In this document: positions 51,918-60,983 of the stretch, in pieces | Layout of the letters: the number at the start of each line of letters is the position of its first letter | Position numbering within the stretch: position 1 is the first letter of the stretch | Origin: Oligoflexia bacterium | Lineage (GTDB): Bacteria; Bdellovibrionota; Bdellovibrionia; JABDDW01 | Reading direction: 5' to 3' | Length of the DNA: 64,000 bases | Assembly: GCA_020847095.1 (NCBI GenBank) | Contig: JADLCR010000072.1 | Span: 1-64,000 of the forward strand | The notes under the pieces: model-generated | Databases searched by the model: none | Told to the model about the DNA's origin: nothing | What the model saw: only the letters and a program-made list of their open reading frames with translations | Position numbers and translations under genes: made by a program

Positions 51918-53393
51918 TTACAGCCGAGGTTCTGTGGGCCGCTGATTTTTTCTGATGAACGCAGGGATCTCATAATTCTTATCGTCAAACTGTTTTCCCA
52001 TTTCGCGAGCTAAGCGCCGCGCCGACTCCAAATCGGGTCCCGCATTCTCGTGGGCGACGTTCATGCTGAGCTGAACGGGCTCAGGCTTTTTCAGCTTCCC
52101 TTCTTGGCTCTCCCTAAATGCCCTTGCTTTAGCCAAAAGAATGTCTCTTGGCAAGAGCCCCTTTTTCGGTTCGGCGGCCACGGGCATCTCCATTTGACTT
52201 GGAGGTGGAATGGGGGGCAAACCCTGATTCATTGGTTCTAGAGTTTGCGCTGATGTCTCCATATTCTGTGCCTCTGGGACAGCGAATTGTGGAGCGGACT
52301 CCACCGTTACTTGCGTCTGAACCGTTATGACCTCGGGCTCCGGTGCCGATTGAATTTCAACCTGAGCTTCCATCATGGTCTGAGCCATGGCCAAAGATGC
52401 GGCCTGAGCCTGCAATTCTTGAGCGGCCATTCGTTCTTCTTGACCAAATCCTGTCGCAATTACGGTTACGCGAACTTTTTCGCTCATGCTGTCGTCAATG
52501 ACGGCTCCAAAGATAATCTCGGCATCTTCATGGGCCGCCTCAGTAATAAGTGTAGAAGCCTCGTTGACTTCAAACATCGTCAAATCTGGTCCGCCCGTTA
52601 CGTTAATAATAATTCCGGTCGCACCGTTGATTTGAACATTTTCAAGCAGAGGACTTGAGATCGCCTGAGTCGCCGCTTCGATGGCGCGATTCTCACCAGT
52701 GGCTTGTCCGGTTCCCATCAAAGCCATTCCTTTTGCGGCCATGACTGTTTTGATATCGGCAAAGTCAAGGTTGATGAGACCTCGAATATTTATGAGATCG
52801 GCGATACCTTGAACCGCTTGGAGTAAGACTTCGTCGGCCTTCTTGAAGGTCTCCAAGAGCGGAGTTTTTTCTCCGGCAATGGCCAGTAGTTTTTGATTGG
52901 GGATAACAATGAGAGTATCCACATTGTCTCTAAGTTCCGAAAGCCCCTGATCGGCATGTTTTTTTCGACGCTTACCTTCGAATAAGAACGGTCGGGTTAC
53001 AACTCCAACAGTGAGAGCGCCAAGTTCTCTTGCAATCTTGGCAACCACTGGAGCACCGCCGGTTCCTGTGCCGCCACCCATTCCAGCCGTGACGAACACC
53101 ATGTCGGCACCTTCGAGTTTTTCAGCAATTTCATTGTACGATTCAATGGCGGCACGCTTGCCGATCTCGGGATTTGCTCCGGCACCCAATCCCTTGGTCA
53201 ATTCACGACCAAGCTGAATCTTAACTGGTGCAGGGCTTGCCTCGAGAGCCTGGCGATCGGTATTTGCAACTATAAATTGCACTCCGTTTAGGCCAGATGC
53301 CATCATCGTGGAAACGGCATTAGATCCTCCGCCGCCGATTCCAATGACTTTAATATTGGCGCCTGCGTTGATCACTTCATCGATCTCAAACAT
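51918..53393 (-). CDS. ftsZ: Cell division protein FtsZ
   Basis: FtsZ is the tubulin-like GTPase that forms the Z-ring. The 491-aa protein has [11 protein letters not shown], the tubulin signature [12 protein letters not shown], the NLDFADI and VTGGPDL regions, and an intact catalytic T7-loop. A long Gln/Pro/Glu-rich linker (~320-455) follows. The conserved C-terminal peptide [10 protein letters not shown] binds FtsA. The linker is longer than in E. coli (383 aa total). GGGAGG lies eight bases before the ATG. It starts 19 bases after ftsA and is the penultimate gene of the cluster, before lpxH. Confidence 0.98.
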   Translation of the reverse strand: MFEIDEVINAGANIKVIGIGGGGSNAVSTMMASGLNGVQFIVANTDRQALEASPAPVKIQLGRELTKGLGAGANPEIGKRAAIESYNEIAEKLEGADMVFVTAGMGGGTGTGGAPVVAKIARELGALTVGVVTRPFLFEGKRRKKHADQGLSELRDNVDTLIVIPNQKLLAIAGEKTPLLETFKKADEVLLQAVQGIADLINIRGLINLDFADIKTVMAAKGMALMGTGQATGENRAIEAATQAISSPLLENVQINGATGIIINVTGGPDLTMFEVNEASTLITEAAHEDAEIIFGAVIDDSMSEKVRVTVIATGFGQEERMAAQELQAQAASLAMAQTMMEAQVEIQSAPEPEVITVQTQVTVESAPQFAVPEAQNMETSAQTLEPMNQGLPPIPPPSQMEMPVAAEPKKGLLPRDILLAKARAFRESQEGKLKKPEPVQLSMNVAHENAGPDLESARRLAREMGKQFDDKNYEIPAFIRKNQRPTEPRL

Positions 53394-53412
53394 GTGTGTT
53401 GCCTCCCGTTGT

Positions 53413-54675
53413 TCAAAACGCGCCGTCTAACAATTGTCCAAAGCTCGTCCTGATCTTTTCGAAAATTGATGAACCTCTTGTGGCCGAATCCTTTCCTTGG
53501 ATGGCCCCATATCTGACTAAACCTACGGCCGTCGCATATACGGGGCTTTGAACAACTTCCTTAAGCCCCGTCGTATGCATGGCGTACCCTCGTCGAACCG
53601 GTACTTCAAAAATAAATTCTCCGAGTTCGACAATCCCTTCAAGAAGACTACCACCGCCGGTCAAAACAATGCCGGCTCCGATAAGTTCTTGGTAGCCACT
53701 CTTGGCAATCTCGTTGTTGATCAAGTGAAGAATTTCTTCGGCCCGAGGCTCGATAACTTCAGCTAATGTGATTCGAGCAACTGTACGTGGATTTCTTCCA
53801 CCCACGCTCGGCACTTCAATGGTTTCTCCGGCCTCTACCAGGCTTGTCATGGCACAACCATATTTCTTTTTGATGTCTTCTGCCTCGACAGATGGGGTGC
53901 GAAGTCCGACTGAAATATCGTGGGTCAAGTGGGCCCCACCCACCGGAATTTGTGCCGTATGCACAACTGATCCGTTAGCGAAGATGATGATGTCGGTACT
54001 TCCGCCGCCCATCTCTACAAGGGCAACTCCCAAATCTTTCTCATCTTGGCTCAACACCGCATCCGAAGCCGCAAGTGGTTCAAGAACGAGCCCCGCGACT
54101 TGGAGACCAGCCTTTTGCACACAGCGCTCGAGATTCTGAATTCCCATTAAATTACCCGTTACCAGGTGCGCGCCCGCTTCTAAGCGAACTCCAGACATGC
54201 CCATTGGATCTCTGATGCCATCTTGAGAATCAACGGCAAAAGTTTGAGCGAGCAGGTGAATAATTTGTCGATCCTCAGGCAGAGCAACCGCGCGAGCCGC
54301 TTCAAGTACTCGCTTGATGTCATCTTTTGCAACAACGTGATTTTTTATTGCGACCATGCCTTTACTGTTAAACGATCGAATGTTTTGACTTCCAACACCC
54401 ACCCAGATTTTTTCAACTTTTATTCCGGCCATCAGCTCTGCTTCTTCACGCGCTCGCTTGATGGCGTCGACAGTGATGTCGATGTTGATAACGCTTCCCT
54501 TCTTCAAACCTCGAGAGGGACACTGTCCAACACCTATGATTTCAATTGAATCCGAATGACTGCGAGCGATGACCATGCAAACTTTTGTTGTCCCAATATC
54601 AAGACCGGCAACAATGGGCGCAGTGTCAGCTTGTGACTTGGTTTTCGCTGTCGTTTGTGAAGACGGCTTATTCAT
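53413..54675 (-). CDS. ftsA: Cell division protein FtsA
   Basis: FtsA is the actin-like tether that links FtsZ to the membrane. The 420-aa protein shows [14 protein letters not shown] (phosphate 1), [14 protein letters not shown] (phosphate 2), [12 protein letters not shown] (adenosine region), and a C-terminal amphipathic helix ([16 protein letters not shown]) for membrane binding. An N-terminal extension of about 20 Ser/Thr/Lys-rich residues precedes the first motif. GGAG lies near the ATG. It is separated from ftsQ by 118 bases, the widest gap in this part of the cluster, which may hold a promoter for ftsA-ftsZ-lpxH. Confidence 0.97.
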   Translation of the reverse strand: MNKPSSQTTAKTKSQADTAPIVAGLDIGTTKVCMVIARSHSDSIEIIGVGQCPSRGLKKGSVINIDITVDAIKRAREEAELMAGIKVEKIWVGVGSQNIRSFNSKGMVAIKNHVVAKDDIKRVLEAARAVALPEDRQIIHLLAQTFAVDSQDGIRDPMGMSGVRLEAGAHLVTGNLMGIQNLERCVQKAGLQVAGLVLEPLAASDAVLSQDEKDLGVALVEMGGGSTDIIIFANGSVVHTAQIPVGGAHLTHDISVGLRTPSVEAEDIKKKYGCAMTSLVEAGETIEVPSVGGRNPRTVARITLAEVIEPRAEEILHLINNEIAKSGYQELIGAGIVLTGGGSLLEGIVELGEFIFEVPVRRGYAMHTTGLKEVVQSPVYATAVGLVRYGAIQGKDSATRGSSIFEKIRTSFGQLLDGAF

Positions 54676-54770
54676 GTGGGGCTCCGATTCCGTTCAGAGT
54701 TTTCGCCATTTTATTTTTCACAGCAGTCGCTTTAAAGTTCAATAAGCCTTAAGCTTTTGGCCATGATGCA

Positions 54771-54787
54771 CCTAGACTGGCCTAGAC
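54771..54787. repeat. Two direct copies of CCTAGAC, ten bases apart, in the ftsQ-ftsA gap
   Basis: CCTAGAC occurs at 54771-54777 and again at 54781-54787, one helical turn apart, just after the ftsQ stop. Such spacing is typical of tandem half-sites for a regulator, but chance is not excluded. A weak minus-strand promoter match (TTGAAC, then an A-rich -10) lies on the ftsA side. Confidence 0.25.
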
Positions 54788-54793
54788 AAAATG

Positions 54794-55498
54794 CTATCGA
54801 CGAGTCTTAAGTTTTACAAGGACTTTTTTGGAATAGTCAGAGTCAATGCGTGAAGCATCGATACCGTGTTGATTGAGATACTGGACCACTCTTCGCACTC
54901 GATCTAGACGTAAGTGGAGGTTTTCTTTCCCCAGATTAATTAAAACGCCGGTTTCTCCCAAAGTCATGATGAAACCTGCTTCCGAATCAAATTTTAGCTC
55001 GCCCATAGAATCACGACTTAAGTCTCCTTCGACGGGCAAAGATTTTAAAAGTTCGACGGCCTCTTCTCGCAATTTTACGTTCTCGCGAAATCCACTTTTC
55101 ACAAGTATCGGATATTCAGCCGCTTTGATATCGGGAGCCGAAGCGATGATTCTGTTTTTTTCGTCAACGTATTCGAAGCCGCCTTTCTTATCAGCCAATA
55201 CAGCCAATGGCACTCGGCTTTGCGCTCGAATTCGAAGACGATCGGGCAAGAGTCTTTGTAATTCAGCGGCTTCAACCCATGGATCAGAAGTGACAATCCC
55301 TAGCAAGCGTCGCGTGTTGAGATTCCAAAACATCGAGCCCTTTGCAAACTCTAGCTTTGATTGAAGTCGCTGGGTGACTTCCGAATTGAGCCCTTCAATT
55401 TCTATTTTTTGAACGCGCCCAACACCTTGTTTGATAAGTCCCGTCGCCACCGCCGCCAAAACTGCAATTCCCAAAACCGCAGCAACTAGAGTTCTCAT
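54794..55498 (-). CDS. ftsQ: Cell division protein FtsQ
   Basis: FtsQ scaffolds the divisome with FtsB and FtsL. The 234-aa protein has one N-terminal membrane helix (~4-20), a POTRA domain (VQKIEIEGLNSEVTQRLQSKL, then WVEAAELQRLLPDRLRIRAQSRVPLAVL), and a beta domain ending in the LHLRLDRVRRVVQYLNQ helix. These features and the position between ddl and ftsA support the call. The ATG overlaps the ddl stop as ATGA, so translation is coupled. Confidence 0.93.
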   Translation of the reverse strand: MRTLVAAVLGIAVLAAVATGLIKQGVGRVQKIEIEGLNSEVTQRLQSKLEFAKGSMFWNLNTRRLLGIVTSDPWVEAAELQRLLPDRLRIRAQSRVPLAVLADKKGGFEYVDEKNRIIASAPDIKAAEYPILVKSGFRENVKLREEAVELLKSLPVEGDLSRDSMGELKFDSEAGFIMTLGETGVLINLGKENLHLRLDRVRRVVQYLNQHGIDASRIDSDYSKKVLVKLKTRR

Positions 55499-56412
55499 CG
55501 GTAATCCAGCGTGGCACTCTCAACTAATGTTTGGATGATGTGTTCGAAGCTAAATCCAACTTTCGCAGCAGATTTTGGAAATAAACTTGTCTCGGTACAT
55601 CCGGGAAGAGTGTTGATCTCGAGAACAAATGGGTTTCCTTGTTTGTCGATTCTGAGATCAACCCGTGCGTAATGCCGACAGCCTACAGCTTTAAATGTAT
55701 CCATTGAAAACTGTTCGCACTTCTTTTTAGCAGCCTCATGGATCCGGGCCGGAATAAAATATTCGGTCTCGCCCGCCGTATATTTTCTCTTGTAATCGTA
55801 AAATTCTCGCTTAGGAACAATCTCGATCATGGGCAAGACTTGATCAAACCAAATGGGAACCGTCACTTCGGTACCGTCGATAAACTCTTCTATCAATACC
55901 AGCTTATCAAACTCCGAAGCGGTTTTAATTCCCTTATGAAAATCATCTAAGGATTTACATATTGTCACACCAACCGCCGATCCCTCTTGAATGGGTTTTG
56001 TGACTAGAGGAAATTTGATCTTAATATCTTGATCCAAGCCTCGCGAGTAGCGAGTGAAATCGAGAACCTGAAACTCGGGAGTTGGAATTCCCCAATGGGC
56101 CAAGATCTGCTTTGTGGCGTACTTGTTCATGGCTAACGACGACGCCAATACACCGCTTCCGGTATATGGGATTCTCAAATACTCGAGAATTCCTTGAACT
56201 GTTCCGTCTTCACCGTATTTTCCGTGCAATGCCAAAAGCGCACAGTCGTAATCTTTTCCGACTAATTTTGAAGGCAATTCGGGCCCGGCATCGATGACTT
56301 CGTACAGGTATCCCAATTTTTTAAGAGCTTTTTCAAATGCAGCGCCAGTTTTGAGACTGATTTCACGTTCAGAACCTAGCCCACCTTGAATGAGCGCCAC
56401 TTTCTTTTTCAT
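55495..56412 (-). CDS. ddl: D-alanine--D-alanine ligase
   Basis: Ddl joins two D-Ala with ATP for the peptidoglycan stem peptide. The 305-aa protein has the N-terminal GGLGSEREISLKTG, ALHGKYGEDG, the PYTGSGVLASSLAMNK substrate-loop region, VTKPIQEGSAVGV, and the C-terminal Mg-binding FVLEINTLPG. The length matches DdlB. D-Ala comes from the alr product encoded in the same window. It lies 64 bases after murB and overlaps ftsQ by ATGA. Confidence 0.97.
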   Translation of the reverse strand: MKKKVALIQGGLGSEREISLKTGAAFEKALKKLGYLYEVIDAGPELPSKLVGKDYDCALLALHGKYGEDGTVQGILEYLRIPYTGSGVLASSLAMNKYATKQILAHWGIPTPEFQVLDFTRYSRGLDQDIKIKFPLVTKPIQEGSAVGVTICKSLDDFHKGIKTASEFDKLVLIEEFIDGTEVTVPIWFDQVLPMIEIVPKREFYDYKRKYTAGETEYFIPARIHEAAKKKCEQFSMDTFKAVGCRHYARVDLRIDKQGNPFVLEINTLPGCTETSLFPKSAAKVGFSFEHIIQTLVESATLDYR

Positions 56413-56476
56413 TCTTAAAGATTATCATAGGCAAAGGAAGGACTCCAATCCAAACGGCACGACGATAGTCGGGCGA

Positions 56477-57361
56477 TTAAAAATCACCCAGAAAAACAAC
56501 TTCGCTCTGAAGGTCGACGCCATGAACCTCTTTGACTCTTTTCTGACAATGAATCATGAGGGCCTGAATATCCGAGGCCTTGGCTCCGCCTTTATTAATT
56601 ATAAAGTTGGCGTGTTTTTCAGACACTTGGGCACCACCAATCTGGAAGCCCTTTAGTCCTGCTGATTCAATGAGCTGACCTGCGGTCTGAGGCAAGGGGT
56701 TGCGAAAAACAGATCCACAGCTAGGCCATTCTAATGGCTGCTTATGCAAACGTTTCTGATTGAGGTCTTTTACTCGTTCTCGAATTTTTCCGTCAGGTTG
56801 GTTAGGCCACGAAATCAGGACTCGCGTGATAATACCGGGCTGCCATCCATGACAATGCCGATAGGCCCACTGAAGCCTTGAACCCGAAAGCTGTTCAACG
56901 ATTCCATTTGGCCTCAAGACCTCCACCGCTTTGGTAATCTCATTGAATTCTCTAGGACGCAAATTTTCAGAAACTCCGGCGTTCATGACTACCCCTCCAC
57001 CGACCTGACCAGGAAGGCCTGCCAAAAATTCCGCTGGTTGCAGTTTGTACTTGAGGAAGATTTTTAATAGCTCACTTTTGGCAGTCCCACTCCACGCCCA
57101 AAACTGAAGCTCTGGAGACTCATGGACGATTTCAATGCCTGAAAGTTTTGAAAGTGAAATGACCAGACCCGAGATTCCTTTGTCGGAAATTAGGACGTTT
57201 GTGCCGCCACCCAAAACCGTGATCGGAAAGCCGTTTGTCAGTGCCCACTGTTGAGCCTCTTTGAGCTCGCTCATACTTGTAGGTTCTGCGAAATATCGTG
57301 CCTCTCCCCCAACGAGCAAACTCGTGCGGGCACCCAATTTGACATTTTCGTTCATACCCAT
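56477..57361 (-). CDS. murB: UDP-N-acetylenolpyruvoylglucosamine reductase
   Basis: MurB reduces the enolpyruvyl group with NADPH and FAD to give UDP-MurNAc. The 294-aa protein contains VLGGGTNVLISDKG (FAD binding), FLAGLPGQVGGGVVMNAGV, and the catalytic serine in CGSVFRNP, then GLKGFQIGGAQVSEKHANFIIN with the acid glutamate. The lack of the extra loop of type I enzymes points to type II. Two in-frame ATGs (57361 and 57355) compete; neither has a strong ribosome site. It lies 24 bases after murC. Confidence 0.96.
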   Translation of the reverse strand: MGMNENVKLGARTSLLVGGEARYFAEPTSMSELKEAQQWALTNGFPITVLGGGTNVLISDKGISGLVISLSKLSGIEIVHESPELQFWAWSGTAKSELLKIFLKYKLQPAEFLAGLPGQVGGGVVMNAGVSENLRPREFNEITKAVEVLRPNGIVEQLSGSRLQWAYRHCHGWQPGIITRVLISWPNQPDGKIRERVKDLNQKRLHKQPLEWPSCGSVFRNPLPQTAGQLIESAGLKGFQIGGAQVSEKHANFIINKGGAKASDIQALMIHCQKRVKEVHGVDLQSEVVFLGDF

Positions 57362-57385
57362 ACGCTTTTCGACTCATCCATAAAA

Positions 57386-58750
57386 TTAGTTAGAAACAAG
57401 CTCTATCGAAAGCTTTGAAATATCACCAGCCCCTAAAGTCAAAATGACTTGGCCCGTGGCGGCTTCTTTCTTAACAATTTCCTTTAGCGCCAATAGATTG
57501 CCGCCATAAATGACGTCACGATGATGACTTTTCATGGCGTTCACAAGTGTTTTTTCATCGACTCCCTTGATGGGAAGTTCACCGGCGGGATAGATATCGG
57601 CAACAAAAACGCGATCCGCTAATTTAAAGGCATCTAAAAAATCGTCCCAACAGATTTGAGTACGACTAAACCGATGGGGCTGAAACGCCACCACGATCCG
57701 ATGTTTGGGATATGCTTGTTTAACGGCTTCAAGGGTGGCCCGCACTTCAGTTGGATGATGTCCATAGTCGTCGATAATAACAGCGCCTTTGCATAGCCCA
57801 CGATACTGTAGCCTTCGATCGACGCCGCGATAGTTTTTAAGTCCCTCGGCGATCACGTGAAAATCTAGTCTCAATTCCAAACCAACCGCCACTGCCGCAA
57901 GACTGTTGAGCACGTTATGTCTTCCAGGAACATGTAATGTGATTTCGCCAATTGCTTTTCCGTTAAGCGTGGCCGTGTACCTACTTTCGGTCGCCGTCAC
58001 CTTCATGGCCTCAGCTCGGAGCTGGTTGCCGTCGCCAAAACCGTAAGTGAGAATCCGCTTTTTAAACCCATTTGCTAATTCTGAAACATGAGAATCGTCA
58101 CCACAAACAATGGCGCTTCCGTAAAACGGAATCCTCTGAATAAAATCACCGAAGGCCTGCTTTAAACGTTCGAAATCGTGATAGTGGTCCAAATGATCGT
58201 TATCAATATTGGTGATCACGGCAATTTCAGGACTCAATTTGAGAAAGCTACCGTCGCTTTCATCTGCCTCGGCGAGGAGCCAAGCCCCCTTCCCGAGTGC
58301 GGCTGTGCTTTTAATGAGATCAAGACGACCGCCTATAACTATGGTGGGGTCGAGCCTACCATGAAGCATCACGGCCGCTGTCATACTTGTGGTCGTAGTC
58401 TTTCCGTGGCTCCCGCCTATGGCAACTCCTCGCTTGAGGCGCATGAGCTCCGCCAACATTTCGGCTCGCTGAATAATTGGAATTCGATAGGCCACCGCTT
58501 GTTTGATTTCGGGATTATCTGCTTTCACGGCTGAAGAATAAACCACCACATCTATTGATGGATTCACGTTAGAACTCTGATGCCCCAAATGAACCTTAAC
58601 GCCGAGAGCTTCCAAGCGCGAGACTTGCGCATTGTGCGAAACATCGGAGCCCGACACGGTGCAACCCATATTGACAAGGACTTCGGCAATACCGCTCATT
58701 CCGATTCCGCCGATTCCAATAAAATGAATTTTTGCGTCTCGAAGATTCAA
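57386..58750 (-). CDS. murC: UDP-N-acetylmuramate--L-alanine ligase
   Basis: MurC adds L-Ala to UDP-MurNAc with ATP. The 454-aa protein has the Rossmann motif HFIGIGGIGMSGIAEVL, the P-loop GGSHGKTTTTSM, TNIDNDHLDHY, VPGRHNVLNSLAA, and the C-terminal DDYGHHPTEVRATL and ILTLGAGDI. The start is TTG at 58750, overlapping the murG stop as TTGA. There is no ATG between there and the Rossmann motif, so the TTG start is firm. This marks translational coupling. Confidence 0.97.
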   Translation of the reverse strand: MNLRDAKIHFIGIGGIGMSGIAEVLVNMGCTVSGSDVSHNAQVSRLEALGVKVHLGHQSSNVNPSIDVVVYSSAVKADNPEIKQAVAYRIPIIQRAEMLAELMRLKRGVAIGGSHGKTTTTSMTAAVMLHGRLDPTIVIGGRLDLIKSTAALGKGAWLLAEADESDGSFLKLSPEIAVITNIDNDHLDHYHDFERLKQAFGDFIQRIPFYGSAIVCGDDSHVSELANGFKKRILTYGFGDGNQLRAEAMKVTATESRYTATLNGKAIGEITLHVPGRHNVLNSLAAVAVGLELRLDFHVIAEGLKNYRGVDRRLQYRGLCKGAVIIDDYGHHPTEVRATLEAVKQAYPKHRIVVAFQPHRFSRTQICWDDFLDAFKLADRVFVADIYPAGELPIKGVDEKTLVNAMKSHHRDVIYGGNLLALKEIVKKEAATGQVILTLGAGDISKLSIELVSN

Positions 58751-59820
58751 TCTTTTACCAGTTCCTCAGCAATTTTCTCTGCACTTTGAGCCTTGTAAAA
58801 CGAGGCAATCGAATTTTCAAGCTGAGTGAGCCGCGTGGGATCTGAAATAAACTGGTTCACAATTTCTTCTAGACGTTCAGGCGTAAAATCCTTTTGAACA
58901 ACCATGAGCGCCGCCTGCTTTGCGACAAGGGCTTCGGCATTCTTTTGTTGGTGATTGTCCGCGGCAAAGGGGAATGGCACTAAAACGGCGGCCTTTCGGC
59001 AAGCGGCCAATTCAGCTAACGTTGAGGCTCCCGCTCTGCAAATGACAAGGTCGGCCCAGGCGTAACGCTCGGGCATATCGTAAAGAAACTCTAAGCATTT
59101 CACATTGCTTCGGCCGATGCGCTGGTATTCAACGTCCATGTCATGAAAATCTCGCATCCCTGTTTGATGAACAATCTCTACTTTTTCAAGCCACCGACCA
59201 TTTTGTTTTACGGCCTCAAGGACGGTTTGATTTATACCCCTGGCCCCTTGGCTTCCCCCAAAAATCAAAATTTTTAACGGGCTCGAATGGGAAGTGTGTT
59301 TTGGACTTAACCCTGCACGAATAGGAATTCCAACTGAAATGGCATCGTTGAAGTAGCGACGTGTAACATCGAAATTCACAAAAGCCCTGTCAACAAACGG
59401 GCTGAGCCAACGATTCGTCAATCCCGGGTAAGCGTTGGGTTCAAATAAAACAATTCTAACCCCTAATAATTTAGCGGCCACCATCACCGGCCCTGAAGCA
59501 TAACCACCAACACCCAATACGGCTCGAGGTCGAAACCGGAGAATCAAGCGCAGCGACTGAAGCAACGCCAAGGGGAGACTGATGATTGTTACAATTTTTC
59601 GGATAATTCCCACATTGTTGAGCGCTCCGATATCGATAAAGTGAAGTGGATATCCTTCTTTCGGAACAATCTTGATTTCGAGGCCACCTCGAGTGCCAAT
59701 AAAATAAACTTGAATATGAGGATCAATGTTTTTCAGTGCCTGTGCCACGGCTACGGCTGGATAAATATGCCCGCCCGTACCTCCGCCCGCGATGAGAACT
59801 GTACCTGTGTTGCCTTGCAT
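58747..59820 (-). CDS. murG: Lipid II-forming N-acetylglucosaminyltransferase MurG
   Basis: MurG transfers GlcNAc from UDP-GlcNAc to lipid I at the inner-membrane surface. The 357-aa GT-B protein has IAGGGTGGHIYPAVAVA, VLGVGGYASGPV, FGGSQGARGINQTV, and RAGASTLAELAACRKAAVLVPFP. The N- and C-terminal Rossmann domains are in normal order. It follows ftsW by 11 bases and overlaps murC by four bases. Confidence 0.97.
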   Translation of the reverse strand: MQGNTGTVLIAGGGTGGHIYPAVAVAQALKNIDPHIQVYFIGTRGGLEIKIVPKEGYPLHFIDIGALNNVGIIRKIVTIISLPLALLQSLRLILRFRPRAVLGVGGYASGPVMVAAKLLGVRIVLFEPNAYPGLTNRWLSPFVDRAFVNFDVTRRYFNDAISVGIPIRAGLSPKHTSHSSPLKILIFGGSQGARGINQTVLEAVKQNGRWLEKVEIVHQTGMRDFHDMDVEYQRIGRSNVKCLEFLYDMPERYAWADLVICRAGASTLAELAACRKAAVLVPFPFAADNHQQKNAEALVAKQAALMVVQKDFTPERLEEIVNQFISDPTRLTQLENSIASFYKAQSAEKIAEELVKD

Positions 59821-59831
59821 GGGCTAACTCC

Positions 59832-60983
59832 TTAGTCCATTTGATGTCGACGATGAATGCTCAACAGTATGCCACAAGCGATGCACATTGATACAAGACT
59901 AGATCCACCATAAGACAAAAAGGGCATCGTAAGCCCTTTGGTCGGAAGCAGTCCCAGCACCACACCGGCGTTAATAATCGCCTGAAACCCAATCAAACTC
60001 GTAAGCCCCACGGCGAGTCCCTTTCCGAAGGCACTTTTGCATCGGACAGAAACCTGAAATCCTCTAAACACCAGCCAGCCGTACAATCCCATCACTAAAA
60101 GTAAGCCGATCCAACCGGCCTCTTCTCCTAAAATAGCTAATATAAAATCCGTGTGGGCCTCTGGGAGAAAAAACAGCTTCCCCTGCCCCTTTCCCAAACC
60201 TGTTCCCGTTACTCCACCCGAATGAACCGACAAAAGCGATTGGATCACTTGAAACCCACTTTTTTCTGGGTCGGCCCATGGATTAATAAACGACTCAATG
60301 CGCGCTCGCCGGTAATCGATCTTCCAAACTAGAAAATAAAAAGTAGGAAGGGCCGCAAGCACAAGTCCCAAAATATAGCGCCACCGAAGCCCAAACGAAA
60401 ACAAAATGGCCGCTCCAACTAACATGAATATGACCGTACTTCCAAAATCTGGTTGCTTGAGCATTAAAAAACAAGGCAGCAAGATTGTTAGCGCCAAACC
60501 CAAATAGTAGTAAATTTGTCCTTGTTGATCGCTGCCACGACGTTCACGGCTAAGCCAATAAGCAAACAATACGGGAGAAAAAATCTTAGCCAGTTCACTT
60601 GGCTCAAGATGAAATCCAAACGGAAGTTTAATCCAACGAAGTGCGCCCCCAGCCCGATGGCCGATACCAGGTATAAACAATGAGCCGAGCAGCACCACAA
60701 GCAAGACAAAGAGCGGCCAAAAAAGCCTTCGCCATAAAATAAAGGGGATGAGACTTGCAAGCCACATTGCCGCAAGGCCAAGCCCAACGAAGATCAATTG
60801 CCTTTTAAAAAAATGTAGACCGTCTCCAAATGTTTCAGAGGCATAAATGAAACTTGCGCTGTAAACCATCACAAGTCCCACGCCCATAAGCGCGGTCGCA
60901 CAAAATGCTATGCTTCGGGAAACGGAATCGCCCGATAGAAAAAGTTCAGAGTTTTTGAACCAGCTCTTTGAAGTAGTTGCCAC
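59832..60983 (-). CDS. ftsW: Septal peptidoglycan polymerase FtsW
   Basis: FtsW is the SEDS-family glycosyltransferase that polymerises lipid II with its partner PBP at the septum. The 383-aa protein has about ten membrane segments and the SEDS motifs: KRQLIFVGLGLAAM, the GGALRWIKLPFGFHLEPSELAKI loop, KQPDFGS (with the catalytic-site Asp), FLPEAHTDFILAILGEEAG, and PFLSYGGSSLV. The start is GTG at 60983 with GAGG just upstream, and it overlaps the murD end by 38 bases, more than elsewhere in the cluster. Position separates it from RodA. Confidence 0.94.
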   Translation of the reverse strand: MATTSKSWFKNSELFLSGDSVSRSIAFCATALMGVGLVMVYSASFIYASETFGDGLHFFKRQLIFVGLGLAAMWLASLIPFILWRRLFWPLFVLLVVLLGSLFIPGIGHRAGGALRWIKLPFGFHLEPSELAKIFSPVLFAYWLSRERRGSDQQGQIYYYLGLALTILLPCFLMLKQPDFGSTVIFMLVGAAILFSFGLRWRYILGLVLAALPTFYFLVWKIDYRRARIESFINPWADPEKSGFQVIQSLLSVHSGGVTGTGLGKGQGKLFFLPEAHTDFILAILGEEAGWIGLLLVMGLYGWLVFRGFQVSVRCKSAFGKGLAVGLTSLIGFQAIINAGVVLGLLPTKGLTMPFLSYGGSSLVSMCIACGILLSIHRRHQMD

